Assembly: GCF_031198435.1 (NCBI RefSeq)
Contig: NZ_CP133548.1
Location: 1,924,501 to 1,988,500, forward strand
Length of the DNA stretch: 64,000 nucleotides
Direction of reading: 5' to 3'
From: Pleionea litopenaei
GTDB lineage: Bacteria; Pseudomonadota; Gammaproteobacteria; Enterobacterales; Kangiellaceae
Both the position numbers and the translations under genes were made by a program. The stretch's first letter is position 1. Every line of letters starts with the position of its first letter. Positions 1 to 10,393 of the stretch are shown piece after piece. The notes below the pieces were generated by a model that ran no database searches, was not told the origin of the DNA, and was given only the letters and a program-made list of their open reading frames with translations.

Positions 1-753
1 TTCGACTTCGGGCGTTGCTAAAAGCTGCTCAACTTTAGGCATCCAGTTGTTATTTCTCACTTCAATTAAACTTTTATAAAATTCAGGCGTTTCTTCTTTC
101 ATTGGACCTAAAAAGTCATTAACAAATAGTTCTGTATCTCCTGCAAACAAGCCTCCGATCATTCCATCAAGCAATTCTTTAACATGCTCTGAATCACGAA
201 TGGTCGTTAAAATAATTTGATCTGGATTAACCTTGTCATTGAACAACGCATCAAACTGGTCTTTCACACTTTCTAGGGCATCGCGCTTTTTACCTTGCTC
301 TAATGCCTTTTTAGTGAAATACATATCAACACCTTCTGGTGAAACACCTTCGCGCAACATCATTGACATAACAATATTAATGCTAACCATCGTTGGCTTT
401 AAACGTAAGAATGAGTCCACAGGAAATTTATTCTTTTTACAAAACACCTCGAACTTAGCGAATACTTCTGGACTCAAGGCTTTGTCTAAGGTCATACCGT
501 CTTGGTAACGGCCCATCGCCATCATGCTCATTGCTGCTGAAGCCATCTCTTGAATATCGACCTCTGTCACCAACACATCAGCCTCTTTAAACGCGGTGTG
601 GTAAACCTCAGGAATGACATCTTGACCTCTAAGAACATGCACCGTACCACCGATGTAGGCATGTTTGCCGTCTTTCTCGACTTTCCAAACGAACGATTTG
701 GCATCGACCGTTGAGACTAACAATAACGCAATGATAACTAATAGATTTTTCAC
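1..753 (-). CDS. TraB/GumN family exported protein, 3' end cut off by the window edge
   Basis: The minus strand reads open from a GTG at 751-753 to base 1, giving 251 residues with no stop. AAGGA lies about eight bases before the GTG. The N-terminus is a hydrophobic signal peptide ending near VSTVDA. It is followed by YIGGTVHVLRGQD and, further on, ADVLVTEVDI, the pattern of the TraB/GumN (PF01963) family, where the GT-H segment and a Glu-containing strand form the presumed active site. The visible end (RNNNWMPKVEQLL) is also typical of the family's C-terminal half, so little is missing. Bacterial members are mostly uncharacterised and have been proposed to be metallohydrolases. No operon partner is visible; the next gene is divergent. 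Confidence 0.75.
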   Translation of the reverse strand, partial: MKNLLVIIALLLVSTVDAKSFVWKVEKDGKHAYIGGTVHVLRGQDVIPEVYHTAFKEADVLVTEVDIQEMASAAMSMMAMGRYQDGMTLDKALSPEVFAKFEVFCKKNKFPVDSFLRLKPTMVSINIVMSMMLREGVSPEGVDMYFTKKALEQGKKRDALESVKDQFDALFNDKVNPDQIILTTIRDSEHVKELLDGMIGGLFAGDTELFVNDFLGPMKEETPEFYKSLIEVRNNNWMPKVEQLLATPEVE

Positions 754-999
754 CGTAACATCCTTTCTGTTGCCTATAACAATTAACAAATAGCTTTCGG
801 GAAAAGGAGTCGGTGTTTTCGAGACTTTATTACAAAATTCTAAAATCTTGCATTTAAGCCACAAAATAGCCTTAAAGCCCTTTTAAAATAGGGGATCAGG
901 CGGTGAAAACCCTAGGAATTAACTGTTAACCGAGCGTGAAATTTGGCATAATACGCGACCATTTTTTAACCAGCTCCTCTTTGCTGTTTGAACGAGTCT

Positions 1000-3207
1000 A
1001 TGAAACAAGTCGCACCTCACATTAATGATTTTCCCAAATACTGGGCCGAGTGTTATGGCACAGCCCCCTATTTACCCATGTCTCGAGCCGAAATGGACGA
1101 GCTGGGATGGGACAGCTGCGACATCATTCTGGTGGTGGGCGATGCCTATGTCGACCATCCTAGCTTTGGGATGGCGGTGATTGGCCGCGTACTCGAAGCG
1201 CAAGGTTTTCGCGTTGGTATCATCGCGCAGCCCGACTGGAATAACCCAGCCGACTTTCAAGCACTCGGTACACCAAACTTATTCTTTGGTGTATCAGCAG
1301 GCAATATGGACTCGATGATTAATCGCTATACGGCTGACTTAAAAGTTCGTAACGACGATGCCTATACGCCTCATGGTAAAGCCGGCAAGCGACCCGATCG
1401 CGCACTAACCGTGTACTGTCAAAAACTCAAAGCTTTGTATAAAGAGGTTCCGATTGTAGCCGGAGGCATCGAGGCCAGCTTACGCCGAATCGCCCAATAC
1501 GATCATTGGTCTGGTAAAGTTCGTCGTTCAGTCCTACTCGATTCTGGTGCCGATATTGTTCTTTATGGTAACGCCGAGCGTGCCATCATCGAAATTGCAC
1601 ATGAACTAGCAATGGGCAAGCCGATCTCTGACTTGGTGAGTATTCGCGGTACTGCACTGGTTCGTGATGCTATTCCAGCAGGGTTTACCGAAGTTGATTC
1701 AACTCGAATTGACTGGCCGGGAAAAATTGACGCCTTACCTAACCCTTATGAGTATGTGCACAGCGAAGGAGAAAATAACCACTCTGATGCGGCTGGTTGC
1801 AGTCAAAAAGGCAAGCAAAGTGGCGATGACGTTCCAATTCGCGTGATACCCATGCCACTCACACGAAAAGAAAAATTGGATCCTGAGCATACGGTTATTC
1901 GATTACCGTCGTTTGAAAAAGTATCAAAAGATCCAGCATTGTACGCTCATGCGTCGCGTATTCTGCACCTTGAATCGAATCCTAACAATGCGCGCATTCT
2001 CGTTCAAAAGCACGGTTCAAAAGAAATTTGGGTTAATCGACCGCCCATTCCTCTCGAAACCGATGAGATGGACAGTGTGTTTGATTTGCCGTATCAACGT
2101 CGCCCGCATCCGAGCTACGGAGATGCGCACATTCCGGCGTATGAAATGATCAAGTTTTCGGTCAATATTATGCGCGGATGTTTTGGTGGTTGCACCTTTT
2201 GTTCAATCACCGAACACGAAGGTCGCGTTATTCAAAGTCGCTCAGAAGATTCGATTTTAAAAGAAATTGAGAATATTCGAGATAAAACACCAGGGTTTAC
2301 TGGAACCATTTCAGACTTAGGTGGACCGACGGCCAACATGTATCAACTCAATTGTGTTGACGATGACATCCAATCGAATTGCCGCAAGCTCTCATGTGTT
2401 TATCCTAGCATCTGCCCGAACTTAGTGACCGACCATAGCCCGACCACTCAGCTTTATCGTAAAGCACGAAAAATAGATGGCGTGAAACGTGTGGCCATTG
2501 CTTCAGGGTTACGCTACGACTTAGCGGTTGAAGATCCGGAATACGTTAAAGAGTTGGTCCAGCATCATGTTGGTGGTTATTTAAAAATTGCACCGGAACA
2601 TACCGAAAGCAATACGCTCGACAAAATGATGAAGCCGGGCATAGGAACCTACGATGCATTCAAAGCTATGTTTGATAAATTCTCCAAAGAAGTTGGCAAA
2701 GAGCAGTATCTGATTCCTTACTTCATAGCCGCTCACCCGGGCTGTACCGATGAAGACATGATTAATTTGGCTTTGTGGTGTAAGCAGAATGACTTTCGTC
2801 CCGATCAAGTACAGACGTTCTACCCGTCACCAATGGCATTAGCAACGGCTATGTATTATTCCGATCGCAACCCGTTAAGCAAAGTAACCTATAAAAGTGA
2901 TAAACTTTTTACGGCAAAAGAATTACCACAACGCCAACTGCACAAAGCGTTGTTACGTTATCATGATCCTAAAAACTGGCCGATTATTCGTAAAACTTTG
3001 CAAGAAAAAGGATTGACCCATCTTATTGGAGATGGCCCCAATCACCTTATTCCTTGGCAAGATGAAGATAATCAATACTCTTCGAAACGAACGCATGGCA
3101 AAAAGGCTGGTAGTAAAAAAGCGGGACCGTCGGCGAATAAGGTAAAACAAACCTCATCGCACAAGCGAGCAAAGTTTAATAAAAGAAAACGTCCTTCGCA
3201 ATTTTAG
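1000..3207 (+). CDS. ygiQ: YgiQ family radical SAM protein (UPF0313)
   Basis: A 735-residue protein, the usual length for YgiQ. The open frame begins at a TTG (988) but the ATG at 1000 gives the family N-terminus. An N-terminal B12-binding-like region with the [12 protein letters not shown] motif precedes the radical SAM core, whose 4Fe-4S cysteines are seen as C394-x3-C398-x2-C401 ([12 protein letters not shown]). The tail (last 50 residues) is very Lys/Arg-rich and low complexity, as is common in this family. The reaction is not known. It is followed nine bases later by the histidine kinase gene and could be cotranscribed with it. Identification is secure; the role is not. Confidence 0.93.
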   Translation: MKQVAPHINDFPKYWAECYGTAPYLPMSRAEMDELGWDSCDIILVVGDAYVDHPSFGMAVIGRVLEAQGFRVGIIAQPDWNNPADFQALGTPNLFFGVSAGNMDSMINRYTADLKVRNDDAYTPHGKAGKRPDRALTVYCQKLKALYKEVPIVAGGIEASLRRIAQYDHWSGKVRRSVLLDSGADIVLYGNAERAIIEIAHELAMGKPISDLVSIRGTALVRDAIPAGFTEVDSTRIDWPGKIDALPNPYEYVHSEGENNHSDAAGCSQKGKQSGDDVPIRVIPMPLTRKEKLDPEHTVIRLPSFEKVSKDPALYAHASRILHLESNPNNARILVQKHGSKEIWVNRPPIPLETDEMDSVFDLPYQRRPHPSYGDAHIPAYEMIKFSVNIMRGCFGGCTFCSITEHEGRVIQSRSEDSILKEIENIRDKTPGFTGTISDLGGPTANMYQLNCVDDDIQSNCRKLSCVYPSICPNLVTDHSPTTQLYRKARKIDGVKRVAIASGLRYDLAVEDPEYVKELVQHHVGGYLKIAPEHTESNTLDKMMKPGIGTYDAFKAMFDKFSKEVGKEQYLIPYFIAAHPGCTDEDMINLALWCKQNDFRPDQVQTFYPSPMALATAMYYSDRNPLSKVTYKSDKLFTAKELPQRQLHKALLRYHDPKNWPIIRKTLQEKGLTHLIGDGPNHLIPWQDEDNQYSSKRTHGKKAGSKKAGPSANKVKQTSSHKRAKFNKRKRPSQF

Positions 3208-3218
3208 AGCCTTGTGTG

Positions 3219-4481
3219 ATGAACAAATTTCACCAGCAACTCGTTGCTCAAACGTTTACTCGAACGTCACAGCTTCGAGTTCTGGTTAATGTCCGGTGGT
3301 TTTACATTGCCGTTCAAATCACAGCACTGTTTGCCGCTCCGCATTTATTTAATTTACAAGTTTCTCCTCTCGCTTTTCTGCCTTTTCTTCTGATACTCAT
3401 TATTTTTAACTTAGCAACGCTCAACTCCATTCGGCGTACTCAGTTTTCAAGTGAGAAGATAATTTGGTTACAACTGTTGCTCGACCTTTTATGCATTAGT
3501 CTATTGCTATTTTTCTCAGGCGGCGCCACCAATGCGTTAGTTTCCATTATGCTGTTACCCGTGACACTATCGGCATTACTTTGCAGTTCAACCAAAGCGT
3601 GGATAACGGCACTGATTGCCATTGGTTTGTATTCCTTTTTAATGTTTGGATATAACGAACCATCGATGGAGAACCACTCACATATGTCACCCGGGTGGTC
3701 GCATTATGTCGGCATGTGGATCACTTTTACGCTATCTGCACTCGTCCTGGTCTATTTTATCAATCGGCTGGTTAATAACTTAACGCAGCAGCATAACCAG
3801 TTAGCGGCGCTCACTGATCAGCAATTGCGAGATGAACATTTGATTACCCTCGCCAATCAGTCCGCGAATGCGGCGCATCGATTATCAACACCGTTAAATA
3901 CCATTGAGTTGTTGGTTGATGAGTTAAATGATTCTGCGATAAATCCGATGGTCCTAGACGAAATAAAACAGCAGCTCAACCGCTGTAAAGAGTCGCTGCA
4001 ATCGATACGGCAATCAGTCGATGAACACCTTCACGATCAAACCATTTCACTGACCGATTTTTTCGAACAACTGCAACAACAATGGCGTTTACTTCATCCG
4101 GAACATCAACTGTTGCTAACCGTGCAGAAGCTTCCTGTGTCTACCATTGAACATGCATCGCAGTTGCTGTCTGCGTTACTCAACCTCCTCGATAACGCAG
4201 CTCGTGAAAACCAGTTGCAAAAGATCGAGCAAACAGAAATGCAAGTAGAATTAGACGGTGAACAACTTCAAATACTCATTATCAATGGCAATTCTCGACA
4301 ACTGTCGGAACATGAACTTCCTCTTGGGGATTATTGGACCGGGCAGAAGTCGGGGCTAGGAATCGGTTACTATCTAGCTCATGCGACGCTGGAGCGTGTC
4401 GGCGGAGCCGCTCGTTTACTCGTTACTAATGATCAAATAAAAACCCAAGTAACGATACCTATTCAGTCTGGGGTTCAGTAA
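3219..4481 (+). CDS. regB: RegB/PrrB-type redox sensor histidine kinase
   Basis: A membrane sensor kinase of 421 codons from ATG 3219 (a GTG sits directly before it at 3216). Five to six hydrophobic segments fill roughly residues 25-190. Between them FFSGGATNALVS corresponds to the GGxxNP-type quinone-sensing stretch of RegB. The H-box AAHRLSTPLNT places the phospho-His at H220; it is the RegB-type box lacking the usual HELRTP. C256, in NRCKESL, occupies the place of the redox-active cysteine of RegB kinases. ATP-binding signatures are LLNLLDNAARE and GLGIGYYLAHA. In proteobacteria this family senses quinone/oxygen status and phosphorylates RegA. The response regulator begins two bases after the stop. 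Confidence 0.85.
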   Translation: MNKFHQQLVAQTFTRTSQLRVLVNVRWFYIAVQITALFAAPHLFNLQVSPLAFLPFLLILIIFNLATLNSIRRTQFSSEKIIWLQLLLDLLCISLLLFFSGGATNALVSIMLLPVTLSALLCSSTKAWITALIAIGLYSFLMFGYNEPSMENHSHMSPGWSHYVGMWITFTLSALVLVYFINRLVNNLTQQHNQLAALTDQQLRDEHLITLANQSANAAHRLSTPLNTIELLVDELNDSAINPMVLDEIKQQLNRCKESLQSIRQSVDEHLHDQTISLTDFFEQLQQQWRLLHPEHQLLLTVQKLPVSTIEHASQLLSALLNLLDNAARENQLQKIEQTEMQVELDGEQLQILIINGNSRQLSEHELPLGDYWTGQKSGLGIGYYLAHATLERVGGAARLLVTNDQIKTQVTIPIQSGVQ

Positions 4482-4483
4482 TT

Positions 4484-5047
4484 ATGGACTTAGAAAACGC
4501 TAGCCAACCTTGGTTACTCATCGACGACGATGCGGCATTTTTAAGTGCTTTATCACGTCGGCTGAGTCATCGAAATTTTACCGTCGATACCGCATTAGAT
4601 GGTTTTACTGCTCTACAGCGGGTCAAAAACCAAGAGTATTCAAATATCGTTTTAGATTTAAATTTAACCGAAGAGTCCGGCTTATCCTTATTGCCAGAAA
4701 TACGTTCATTTCAAACAACCGCAAAGATTTTAATTCTCACCGGTTATGCCAGCATAGCAACAGCGGTTCAAGCGATTAAATTAGGCGCTGACCAATACCT
4801 ACCAAAGCCAGCGACATTGCAACAGATTTTGTCTGCGTTGGCTGATACACCAGAGGTGTCTGACAATAAAAGTGCAGAAAGTATTTTAGTTAAAAGTCAT
4901 GAAGACTACTTAACACCAGAACAGCTAGAATGGGAACATATTCAAAGAACCTTGCACACTCACCATGGGAATGTTTCAGCGACCGCTAGAGCCTTAAATA
5001 TGCATCGTCGAACACTTCAAAGAAAACTGAATAAAAAGCGTGGATAA
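4484..5047 (+). CDS. regA: RegA/ActR-type response regulator
   Basis: A 187-residue regulator with an N-terminal receiver (acidic pocket D14-D16, phospho-Asp D58 in IVLDLNL, Thr in ILTGYAS, Lys in LPKPA) and a short C-terminal Fis-type helix-turn-helix (about 145-187, NVSATARALNMHRRTLQRKL). This two-domain layout without a sigma-54 ATPase module and the helix sequence are those of RegA/PrrA/ActR. It is translationally close to the kinase upstream, so the pair is an operon. Expected to control respiratory and redox genes; targets cannot be read here. Confidence 0.87.
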   Translation: MDLENASQPWLLIDDDAAFLSALSRRLSHRNFTVDTALDGFTALQRVKNQEYSNIVLDLNLTEESGLSLLPEIRSFQTTAKILILTGYASIATAVQAIKLGADQYLPKPATLQQILSALADTPEVSDNKSAESILVKSHEDYLTPEQLEWEHIQRTLHTHHGNVSATARALNMHRRTLQRKLNKKRG

Positions 5048-5071
5048 AAAAGCCCTTCGAAACTGAAGGGC
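5046..5071 (-). terminator. Rho-independent terminator of the TonB receptor gene
   Basis: A 7-bp stem GCCCTTC/GAAGGGC (5052-5058 with 5065-5071) and a six-base loop. On the minus strand it is followed by a run of T residues (5046-5051). It lies about 90 bases beyond the receptor stop and immediately after the regA stop, so it may also act weakly on the plus strand. Confidence 0.75.
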
Positions 5072-5158
5072 AATGGGTTGACATCTGTTGAGAACAAACG
5101 CGCAGATGTACTTTAAACTAGCTAATAACTTACTGGTTAACATTAATTTTTAGAGCAT

Positions 5159-7240
5159 TTAAAACTCGATCACAGCCGCCACGTAAGCTGAACGACCTAA
5201 TCCTGGTAGACGCTCCCCGGGTTGAACGGAATTCATCATAGTTCGATTAATTCCTGCTGTGTGGTCTTGATAAAACTTATTGAACAAGTTAACCACACCA
5301 AATTGCAATGATGAGCTTTCTGACACTCGCCATTCACCAGAGGCATTTACCAAAGAATAACCTCGACTTGACTGCTCTGATAGTGATGCAGCGACTCGAC
5401 TTTGGTCAGCCACGTACTGCAGCTCAATGTCGCCTGTCAGATGGGTATCAGTATAAGTCCAACGCCATTTAATATTATCCGGTACGATGCGATAGAGATC
5501 TTCATTAATATCATCACGCTCGCCACGCACCATTGTCAGTACAGTATTCATTTGCCATCGTTCACTCAGATCCCAAGTCAAATCTGCATCAAACCCGTAA
5601 ATCCAACCAGAGACATTTTCAAACTGATAAACAGGACCGGCATTCATCATTCCAGCAATCATGTTTAGCGCAGCATCATTGGTGACTCGACCTTGAATAT
5701 AATCATGAAGCTTATGAACATAGATTTGTGGTGAAAAACGCAGTGCACTTTGAGAGTAATCAAACCCAACTTCAAACTGATACACAACCTCTGAATCTAG
5801 CTCTAAGTTACCGACATAAACATTGCCATCGCCGAGTCCGCCAGTGGCTTGCAGCGGGATCCATAAGTACAGCTCTTGATAGGTTGGTGCTCGAGACTTA
5901 GAACCAACCCCGACATGCCAGTGCCAATCAGTGCTCGTTTTAATTTGATAATCGAGCGCAAAATCAATATTGCTAAAGTCGGTATTTCTATCGGCTTGAT
6001 TAAAACGCATTTGTACCGTGCTTATAGCCGGAGACATCATCGCCATAGAGTGGAATACGTCGTTGGCATTTTGTTCAGTATTTTTAAACCGAATGCCTGT
6101 CGTGATTAATTGACTAGAAGTCAGTTGGCGTGTTCCTTCAATGAAAGCCGACTGATTGTCACGTTCTACTTGATTAAAATTTTCAACGCGAAACATTGGA
6201 TTATTGGGATCCATTATAGTTGCGCTATGCTCCAAAGACTCCCACTCAATGCCCGCTTGTAATTGCCAATCTAATGCTTGCCAAGAATACTTAACCGTTG
6301 CGCCATCACCTTCACCAAAGGTTAAGTTTTCTCGCATCATCGTCGGCATTGGAGTGCGCACCTGATAATTATCCATCAGATGCTCAGCTTCTTGAGAATA
6401 AACATCGATAGACCACTGTGTATCATTTTTCTGCCATTGATAATTTAGCTGGTAACGATCGCTATCAACGTAAATGATATCCATCGGTAATGCGGGCGTT
6501 CCTGAAACGCCGGTATCGTTTCGAATTGAAGTGACGTCTATCGTATGCGCACCCAGTCGAACACCGTAGCCCAATAAATGAGAGCGCTTATCAAACTCAG
6601 TCCCTTTAACTTTCGCTTGCGCCGATGACCAGTCTTCGGCGTTTTGCACCGATCCGAACACGCGTAAACGTTGCTGCTGATTTGACCATCCGAGACGCGC
6701 AGAATGGTCATGAGCTGACATGTCTGGTTGAAACCCTAAACGTAAATCGCCAGATCCGTTCGACTGCTGCTCTAATTGAAACTCAGGTTGCCAATACTTA
6801 GCTTCAATAACACTTCCAATGGTCTCGCTTCCTGCTGATACAGGAGAAATACCTCGTAGCAGATGCACACTGTCGACCCAATGCGTATTCACTTGTCCTA
6901 ATGGTGCATCCATTAAATTCGGGCCTGCGGAGACAATTGCACTTTGCTCAAGTGTCACCAGCGTTCGTTTACCAATATGACCTCGATATTGCGGTAATTG
7001 AGTAATCGCACCATTCTTATTGACACTCGCCCCGGGAAGTTGCGTCAAAGCATCGCCTAAATCAGCGTTAGCTGGTGGGCTTTTTCTTTTTAAATCAATT
7101 TGTTGTGACGAAGTTTCCGCGCGAACGACGGTTATTTTATGATCGTCATCAGAAGCCGCTACCGCTCCAGTTGAGCACACCGTCACTCCCCACAGAGCTC
7201 CCCATAAAACTCGCCAAAGCACTTTTCTCTTAACCTGCAT
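5159..7240 (-). CDS. TonB-dependent outer-membrane receptor, copper-receptor-like
   Basis: The open frame starts at 7324 but the ATG at 7240 gives a proper signal peptide ([11 protein letters not shown]... ending AVAAS), so that start is chosen; about 693 residues. A plug domain (roughly 50-160: [18 protein letters not shown]) is followed by the beta-barrel, ending in an aromatic residue (AVIEF) as outer-membrane proteins do. The plug segment [10 protein letters not shown] resembles the CPNRMDPP stretch of OprC/NosA copper receptors, and putative loops are rich in methionine. The family's copper-binding cysteine is not there (Gly instead). Substrate is therefore inferred, not proven; iron or another metal is possible. 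Divergent from the chemoreceptor gene. Confidence 0.8.
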   Translation of the reverse strand: MQVKRKVLWRVLWGALWGVTVCSTGAVAASDDDHKITVVRAETSSQQIDLKRKSPPANADLGDALTQLPGASVNKNGAITQLPQYRGHIGKRTLVTLEQSAIVSAGPNLMDAPLGQVNTHWVDSVHLLRGISPVSAGSETIGSVIEAKYWQPEFQLEQQSNGSGDLRLGFQPDMSAHDHSARLGWSNQQQRLRVFGSVQNAEDWSSAQAKVKGTEFDKRSHLLGYGVRLGAHTIDVTSIRNDTGVSGTPALPMDIIYVDSDRYQLNYQWQKNDTQWSIDVYSQEAEHLMDNYQVRTPMPTMMRENLTFGEGDGATVKYSWQALDWQLQAGIEWESLEHSATIMDPNNPMFRVENFNQVERDNQSAFIEGTRQLTSSQLITTGIRFKNTEQNANDVFHSMAMMSPAISTVQMRFNQADRNTDFSNIDFALDYQIKTSTDWHWHVGVGSKSRAPTYQELYLWIPLQATGGLGDGNVYVGNLELDSEVVYQFEVGFDYSQSALRFSPQIYVHKLHDYIQGRVTNDAALNMIAGMMNAGPVYQFENVSGWIYGFDADLTWDLSERWQMNTVLTMVRGERDDINEDLYRIVPDNIKWRWTYTDTHLTGDIELQYVADQSRVAASLSEQSSRGYSLVNASGEWRVSESSSLQFGVVNLFNKFYQDHTAGINRTMMNSVQPGERLPGLGRSAYVAAVIEF

Positions 7241-7409
7241 AATCAGACTCCAAACCTCAATTTGGCGCCATTCTACAAGAGCCGGTACCAACCTCCGCAA
7301 AGTGCGACATTTTGTCGCACCCAAGCTATTGAATTGTTTGATTTTTCACCGTAGACATCTACATTTATTAGTATTCTCAGAAAAAATAAAACGATTATTT
7401 GGAAGCAAA

Positions 7410-8993
7410 ATGAAAAAGAATTTGCCGGTAACTGACCGGGAAAACACCTACCGTGAAGATCTGCGGCTGGTGTCGACCACTGACTTGAAAGGCATTATCA
7501 CTCACGCCAACGATGCTTTTGCAGAAGTGGCTGGTTTTACACACGAAGAGCTCGTGGGTAAAAACCACAATCTCGTTCGTCATCCTGATATGCCGCCAAT
7601 AGCCTTTGATGATCTGTGGCAAACCATTAAAAAAGGTCAACCATGGATGGGTATGGTCAAAAACCGTTGCAAGTCTGGTGACTATTATTGGGTCGATGCC
7701 TTTGTTACGCCCATTTTCGAAAATCAAAAAATCATCGGCTATCAATCCGTTCGCGTTAAGCCTAACCGAGACTGTGTGGAACGAGCAGAAAAACTTTATC
7801 AAGAAGTTAATCAAGGCCCTTCTCTACTCAGTCGCTTTAACAACCTCTTACCAAAAAGTCTATTTGCTAAATCTTTTCTAAGCGGCACTCTTGGTGCAAT
7901 GGCGGCCTACTGGATAGCTCAATCCATTTCTAATGATCCGGCGATTGCAAACTGGGTATTTCTCGGCATTATGCTTATTGTGATGGCAAGCGTGAGCGCA
8001 TGGTTATCCTTACCGTGGCGGCAAGCCGTTGAACGCACCCAATCAATTTTCGACAATGCCATCGCGCAAAAGGTGTATACCGGCCGAAACGATGAGCTCG
8101 GTCAATTAGAGTCCGTGATTAAAATGCAGCAAAGCCAGCAAACCACTATTATTGTTCGGCTCGATGACGCCACTTTAAATCTCCAAAACGAGTCAGATCA
8201 CACTCAGTCAGTCACTCAGCGAACCGTTGCGCAAATGGAAAGCCAAAAACTCGAAATTGAACAGATCGCAACTGCGATAAATGAAATGACTTCAACCGTT
8301 CAGTCGGTCGCCAGTAGCACAAACAGCACTGCGACCGCGACCCAGGCAACCAACCAAAAGGTGCTCGAAGGCAAGTTAATTGTCGATGAAACCGTTGCGC
8401 AAATTAATTTACTCGCCGAGCGCGTTGAGGAGTCGACCAAAGTGATTGTTGACCTTGAACAGGTTAGTAATCAAATCAGTAAAATGGTTGATGTGATTCG
8501 TGGAATTGCTGAGCAAACGAATCTGCTAGCTTTAAATGCGGCTATCGAAGCGGCTCGGGCAGGTGAACAGGGTCGTGGGTTTGCCGTTGTTGCCGATGAA
8601 GTTCGAACACTTGCCAGTCGGACGCAAAGTTCAACCGAAGAAATTCAAAAAATGATCGAGTCACTGATCACCACAACCGACGATGCCGCCAAAGTGATGG
8701 AGCAAGGACAACAAGCCGCAAGAATTAGCGTAGAACACGCCGAGAAAGCCGGTCATGCACTCAACACCATAGCGGAAGCGGTCACCGATATCATGGATAT
8801 GAACACTCAGATAGCGACCGCTACCGAACAGCAATCCCATGTAACCGATGAAATCAATGGCAGTATTGATAAAATAAACCATACCGCAGAACAAACGCTT
8901 AATGCGACGGTTGAAGCCAGTCAGAGCAATCATCGTCTTAACCAAGAAATCAAGCGCTTGAAGACCATGGTTCGTCAATTTGGACTGCGTTAA
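7410..8993 (+). CDS. Aer-like PAS-containing methyl-accepting chemotaxis protein
   Basis: The open frame reaches back to 7302, but ATG 7410 preceded by GGAAG at a good distance is the likely start (527 residues). N-terminal PAS domain (about 15-115) with the Aer-type blocks [26 protein letters not shown] and GYQSVRVKP, which in Aer bind FAD and report redox state. Two hydrophobic segments (about 155-205) form a membrane hairpin. The C-terminal signalling domain has the MCP tip [19 protein letters not shown] and [10 protein letters not shown], which binds CheA/CheW. Cytoplasmic sensing with no periplasmic ligand domain. Probably an energy or aerotaxis receptor; no che genes are in the window. 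Confidence 0.9.
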   Translation: MKKNLPVTDRENTYREDLRLVSTTDLKGIITHANDAFAEVAGFTHEELVGKNHNLVRHPDMPPIAFDDLWQTIKKGQPWMGMVKNRCKSGDYYWVDAFVTPIFENQKIIGYQSVRVKPNRDCVERAEKLYQEVNQGPSLLSRFNNLLPKSLFAKSFLSGTLGAMAAYWIAQSISNDPAIANWVFLGIMLIVMASVSAWLSLPWRQAVERTQSIFDNAIAQKVYTGRNDELGQLESVIKMQQSQQTTIIVRLDDATLNLQNESDHTQSVTQRTVAQMESQKLEIEQIATAINEMTSTVQSVASSTNSTATATQATNQKVLEGKLIVDETVAQINLLAERVEESTKVIVDLEQVSNQISKMVDVIRGIAEQTNLLALNAAIEAARAGEQGRGFAVVADEVRTLASRTQSSTEEIQKMIESLITTTDDAAKVMEQGQQAARISVEHAEKAGHALNTIAEAVTDIMDMNTQIATATEQQSHVTDEINGSIDKINHTAEQTLNATVEASQSNHRLNQEIKRLKTMVRQFGLR

Positions 8994-9015
8994 GCGTCGT
9001 TTAAAATAGGCTACC

Positions 9016-9044
9016 GACAGACGGAAAATTCAGTTCCGTCTGTC
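9016..9044 (+). terminator. Perfect 11-bp hairpin after the chemoreceptor gene
   Basis: GACAGACGGAA (9016-9026) pairs perfectly with TTCCGTCTGTC (9034-9044) around a seven-base loop, 20 bases after the chemoreceptor stop. There is no T-run, so it is a terminator or mRNA-stabilising hairpin rather than a textbook intrinsic terminator. Confidence 0.5.
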
Positions 9045-9106
9045 ACTTCACAAATATTTCACACTCCCACCAATACACTGTAGTTTTTCGGCCTAGGAGA
9101 AGAACT

Positions 9107-10237
9107 ATGACCTTTTCACTTAAACGTTTACTGATCGCATCATTTACACTGCTACTCATAGCAATGTCGCCTCAGCTGTTCGCAGAAACACCCCCTTCAA
9201 AAACACCCCATGTCCTACTTGTGGTTAGTAGCTATGGAAAAGACCAAGGTAAAACTCAACCAGGCTTTGAGCAAGATGAGCTCAGCAAAGCCTATTGGAT
9301 GTTTGTTGACAATGGCGTTACGGTTGATATTGCGAGTCCCAACGGTGGTGCCGTAGAAGCGGACAACTTTGATCCGGAGCAGCCGTATAACAAGCGCTTT
9401 CTGAATGATCAAGTAGCGATGAAAAAGCTAAGCAAAACACTCAAAATCGAAAACTTAACATCCACACATTATCAAGGTGTGTTTGTCTTAGGCGGCAAAG
9501 GTGCAATGTTCGATTTACCTTTTCATCAACCGTTACAATCTTTAATCGCCAAGGTGTATCAGTCAGGAGGAAGCATCGGCGCGGTTTGCCACGGTCCTGC
9601 AGCGCTAGTCAATGTTAAACTGGATAATGGCAACTATTTAGTCGCGAACAAACCGGTTAATGGCTTTACCAATCAAGAAGAACAACTGTTTGGAAAGAAA
9701 TGGGCCAAAGAATTTAAGTTTTTGCTTGAGGACAAACTCAAACAACGCAACGCCCTGTTTGAATCTAGCCCGATGATGTTAAGTCATGTCGCCGTTGCCG
9801 ATCGCTTAATCACTGGACAAAACCCAACGTCAACGGTAGACACTGTGCAAGCAATGTTATCAAGTTTGAAAATTCAGAACACCGTGATTCATCAATACCA
9901 AGACGATCGGACACTCAATTGGGTATCACAATTTTTAAACAACTCAGAGCAAGCGATGGATGATTACGAAAACCTAAAATCAGGCTTTAAAATCCCGCTT
10001 ATCGCAATGTATGGGTACTACTTTTCACTCGCGACTGAGTCTAATGAAGACCAACATAGTGCACTGAAACTATTGTTATTGACTCAAGACGAAATGAAAC
10101 ATCCTCAACTAGATTTACAAATTGCAAAATCACAAACCAAATTGGGATTTGTTGACCAAGCTAAGGCTACATTGACTAAATTGATAGAAAAAAACCCAGA
10201 GCTTGAAGAAGCTAAGACCTTGTTGCAAACACTATAA
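9107..10237 (+). CDS. Exported DJ-1/PfpI family protein with C-terminal helical (TPR-like) extension
   Basis: 376 residues with a clear signal peptide (MTFSLKRLLIASFTLLL..., cleavage after LFA). The DJ-1/PfpI (Hsp31-like) domain spans about 35-260: the nucleophile elbow is GAVCHGPAA with C161-H162, and an acidic residue in FEQDEL (about 55-58) fits the Glu that polarises the cysteine. Such proteins act as glyoxalases, deglycases or chaperones, normally in the cytoplasm; export is unusual. The last 110 residues (LALKLLLLTQDEM..., QAKATLTKLIEKNPELEEA) look like a TPR repeat pair. GGAG lies just before the ATG. A strong terminator follows, so it is monocistronic. Confidence 0.85.
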   Translation: MTFSLKRLLIASFTLLLIAMSPQLFAETPPSKTPHVLLVVSSYGKDQGKTQPGFEQDELSKAYWMFVDNGVTVDIASPNGGAVEADNFDPEQPYNKRFLNDQVAMKKLSKTLKIENLTSTHYQGVFVLGGKGAMFDLPFHQPLQSLIAKVYQSGGSIGAVCHGPAALVNVKLDNGNYLVANKPVNGFTNQEEQLFGKKWAKEFKFLLEDKLKQRNALFESSPMMLSHVAVADRLITGQNPTSTVDTVQAMLSSLKIQNTVIHQYQDDRTLNWVSQFLNNSEQAMDDYENLKSGFKIPLIAMYGYYFSLATESNEDQHSALKLLLLTQDEMKHPQLDLQIAKSQTKLGFVDQAKATLTKLIEKNPELEEAKTLLQTL

Positions 10238-10258
10238 AATAAGCAAATTAATAGGTAG

Positions 10259-10297
10259 CGAAGGCAACCGTTAAAGAAGTTAAGTTGCCTTCGTTTT
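10259..10297 (+). terminator. Rho-independent terminator
   Basis: CGAAGGCAAC (10259-10268) pairs with GTTGCCTTCG (10284-10293), followed by TTTT, 21 bases after the DJ-1-like gene's stop. Confidence 0.8.
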
Positions 10298-10393
10298 GAC
10301 TACCCAAGAAAAGATAATTATCGAATTATTGATATTTGGCTTAGAATAAAAGCATAACGTCTTAATCTCTCAAAATCATGTAATGCGATCTGA

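Noticed and set aside
7302-7409. N-terminal extension of the chemoreceptor to an upstream start
   Set aside because: The extension lacks a ribosome site and family similarity, and overlaps the receptor gene's leader; ATG 7410 fits better.
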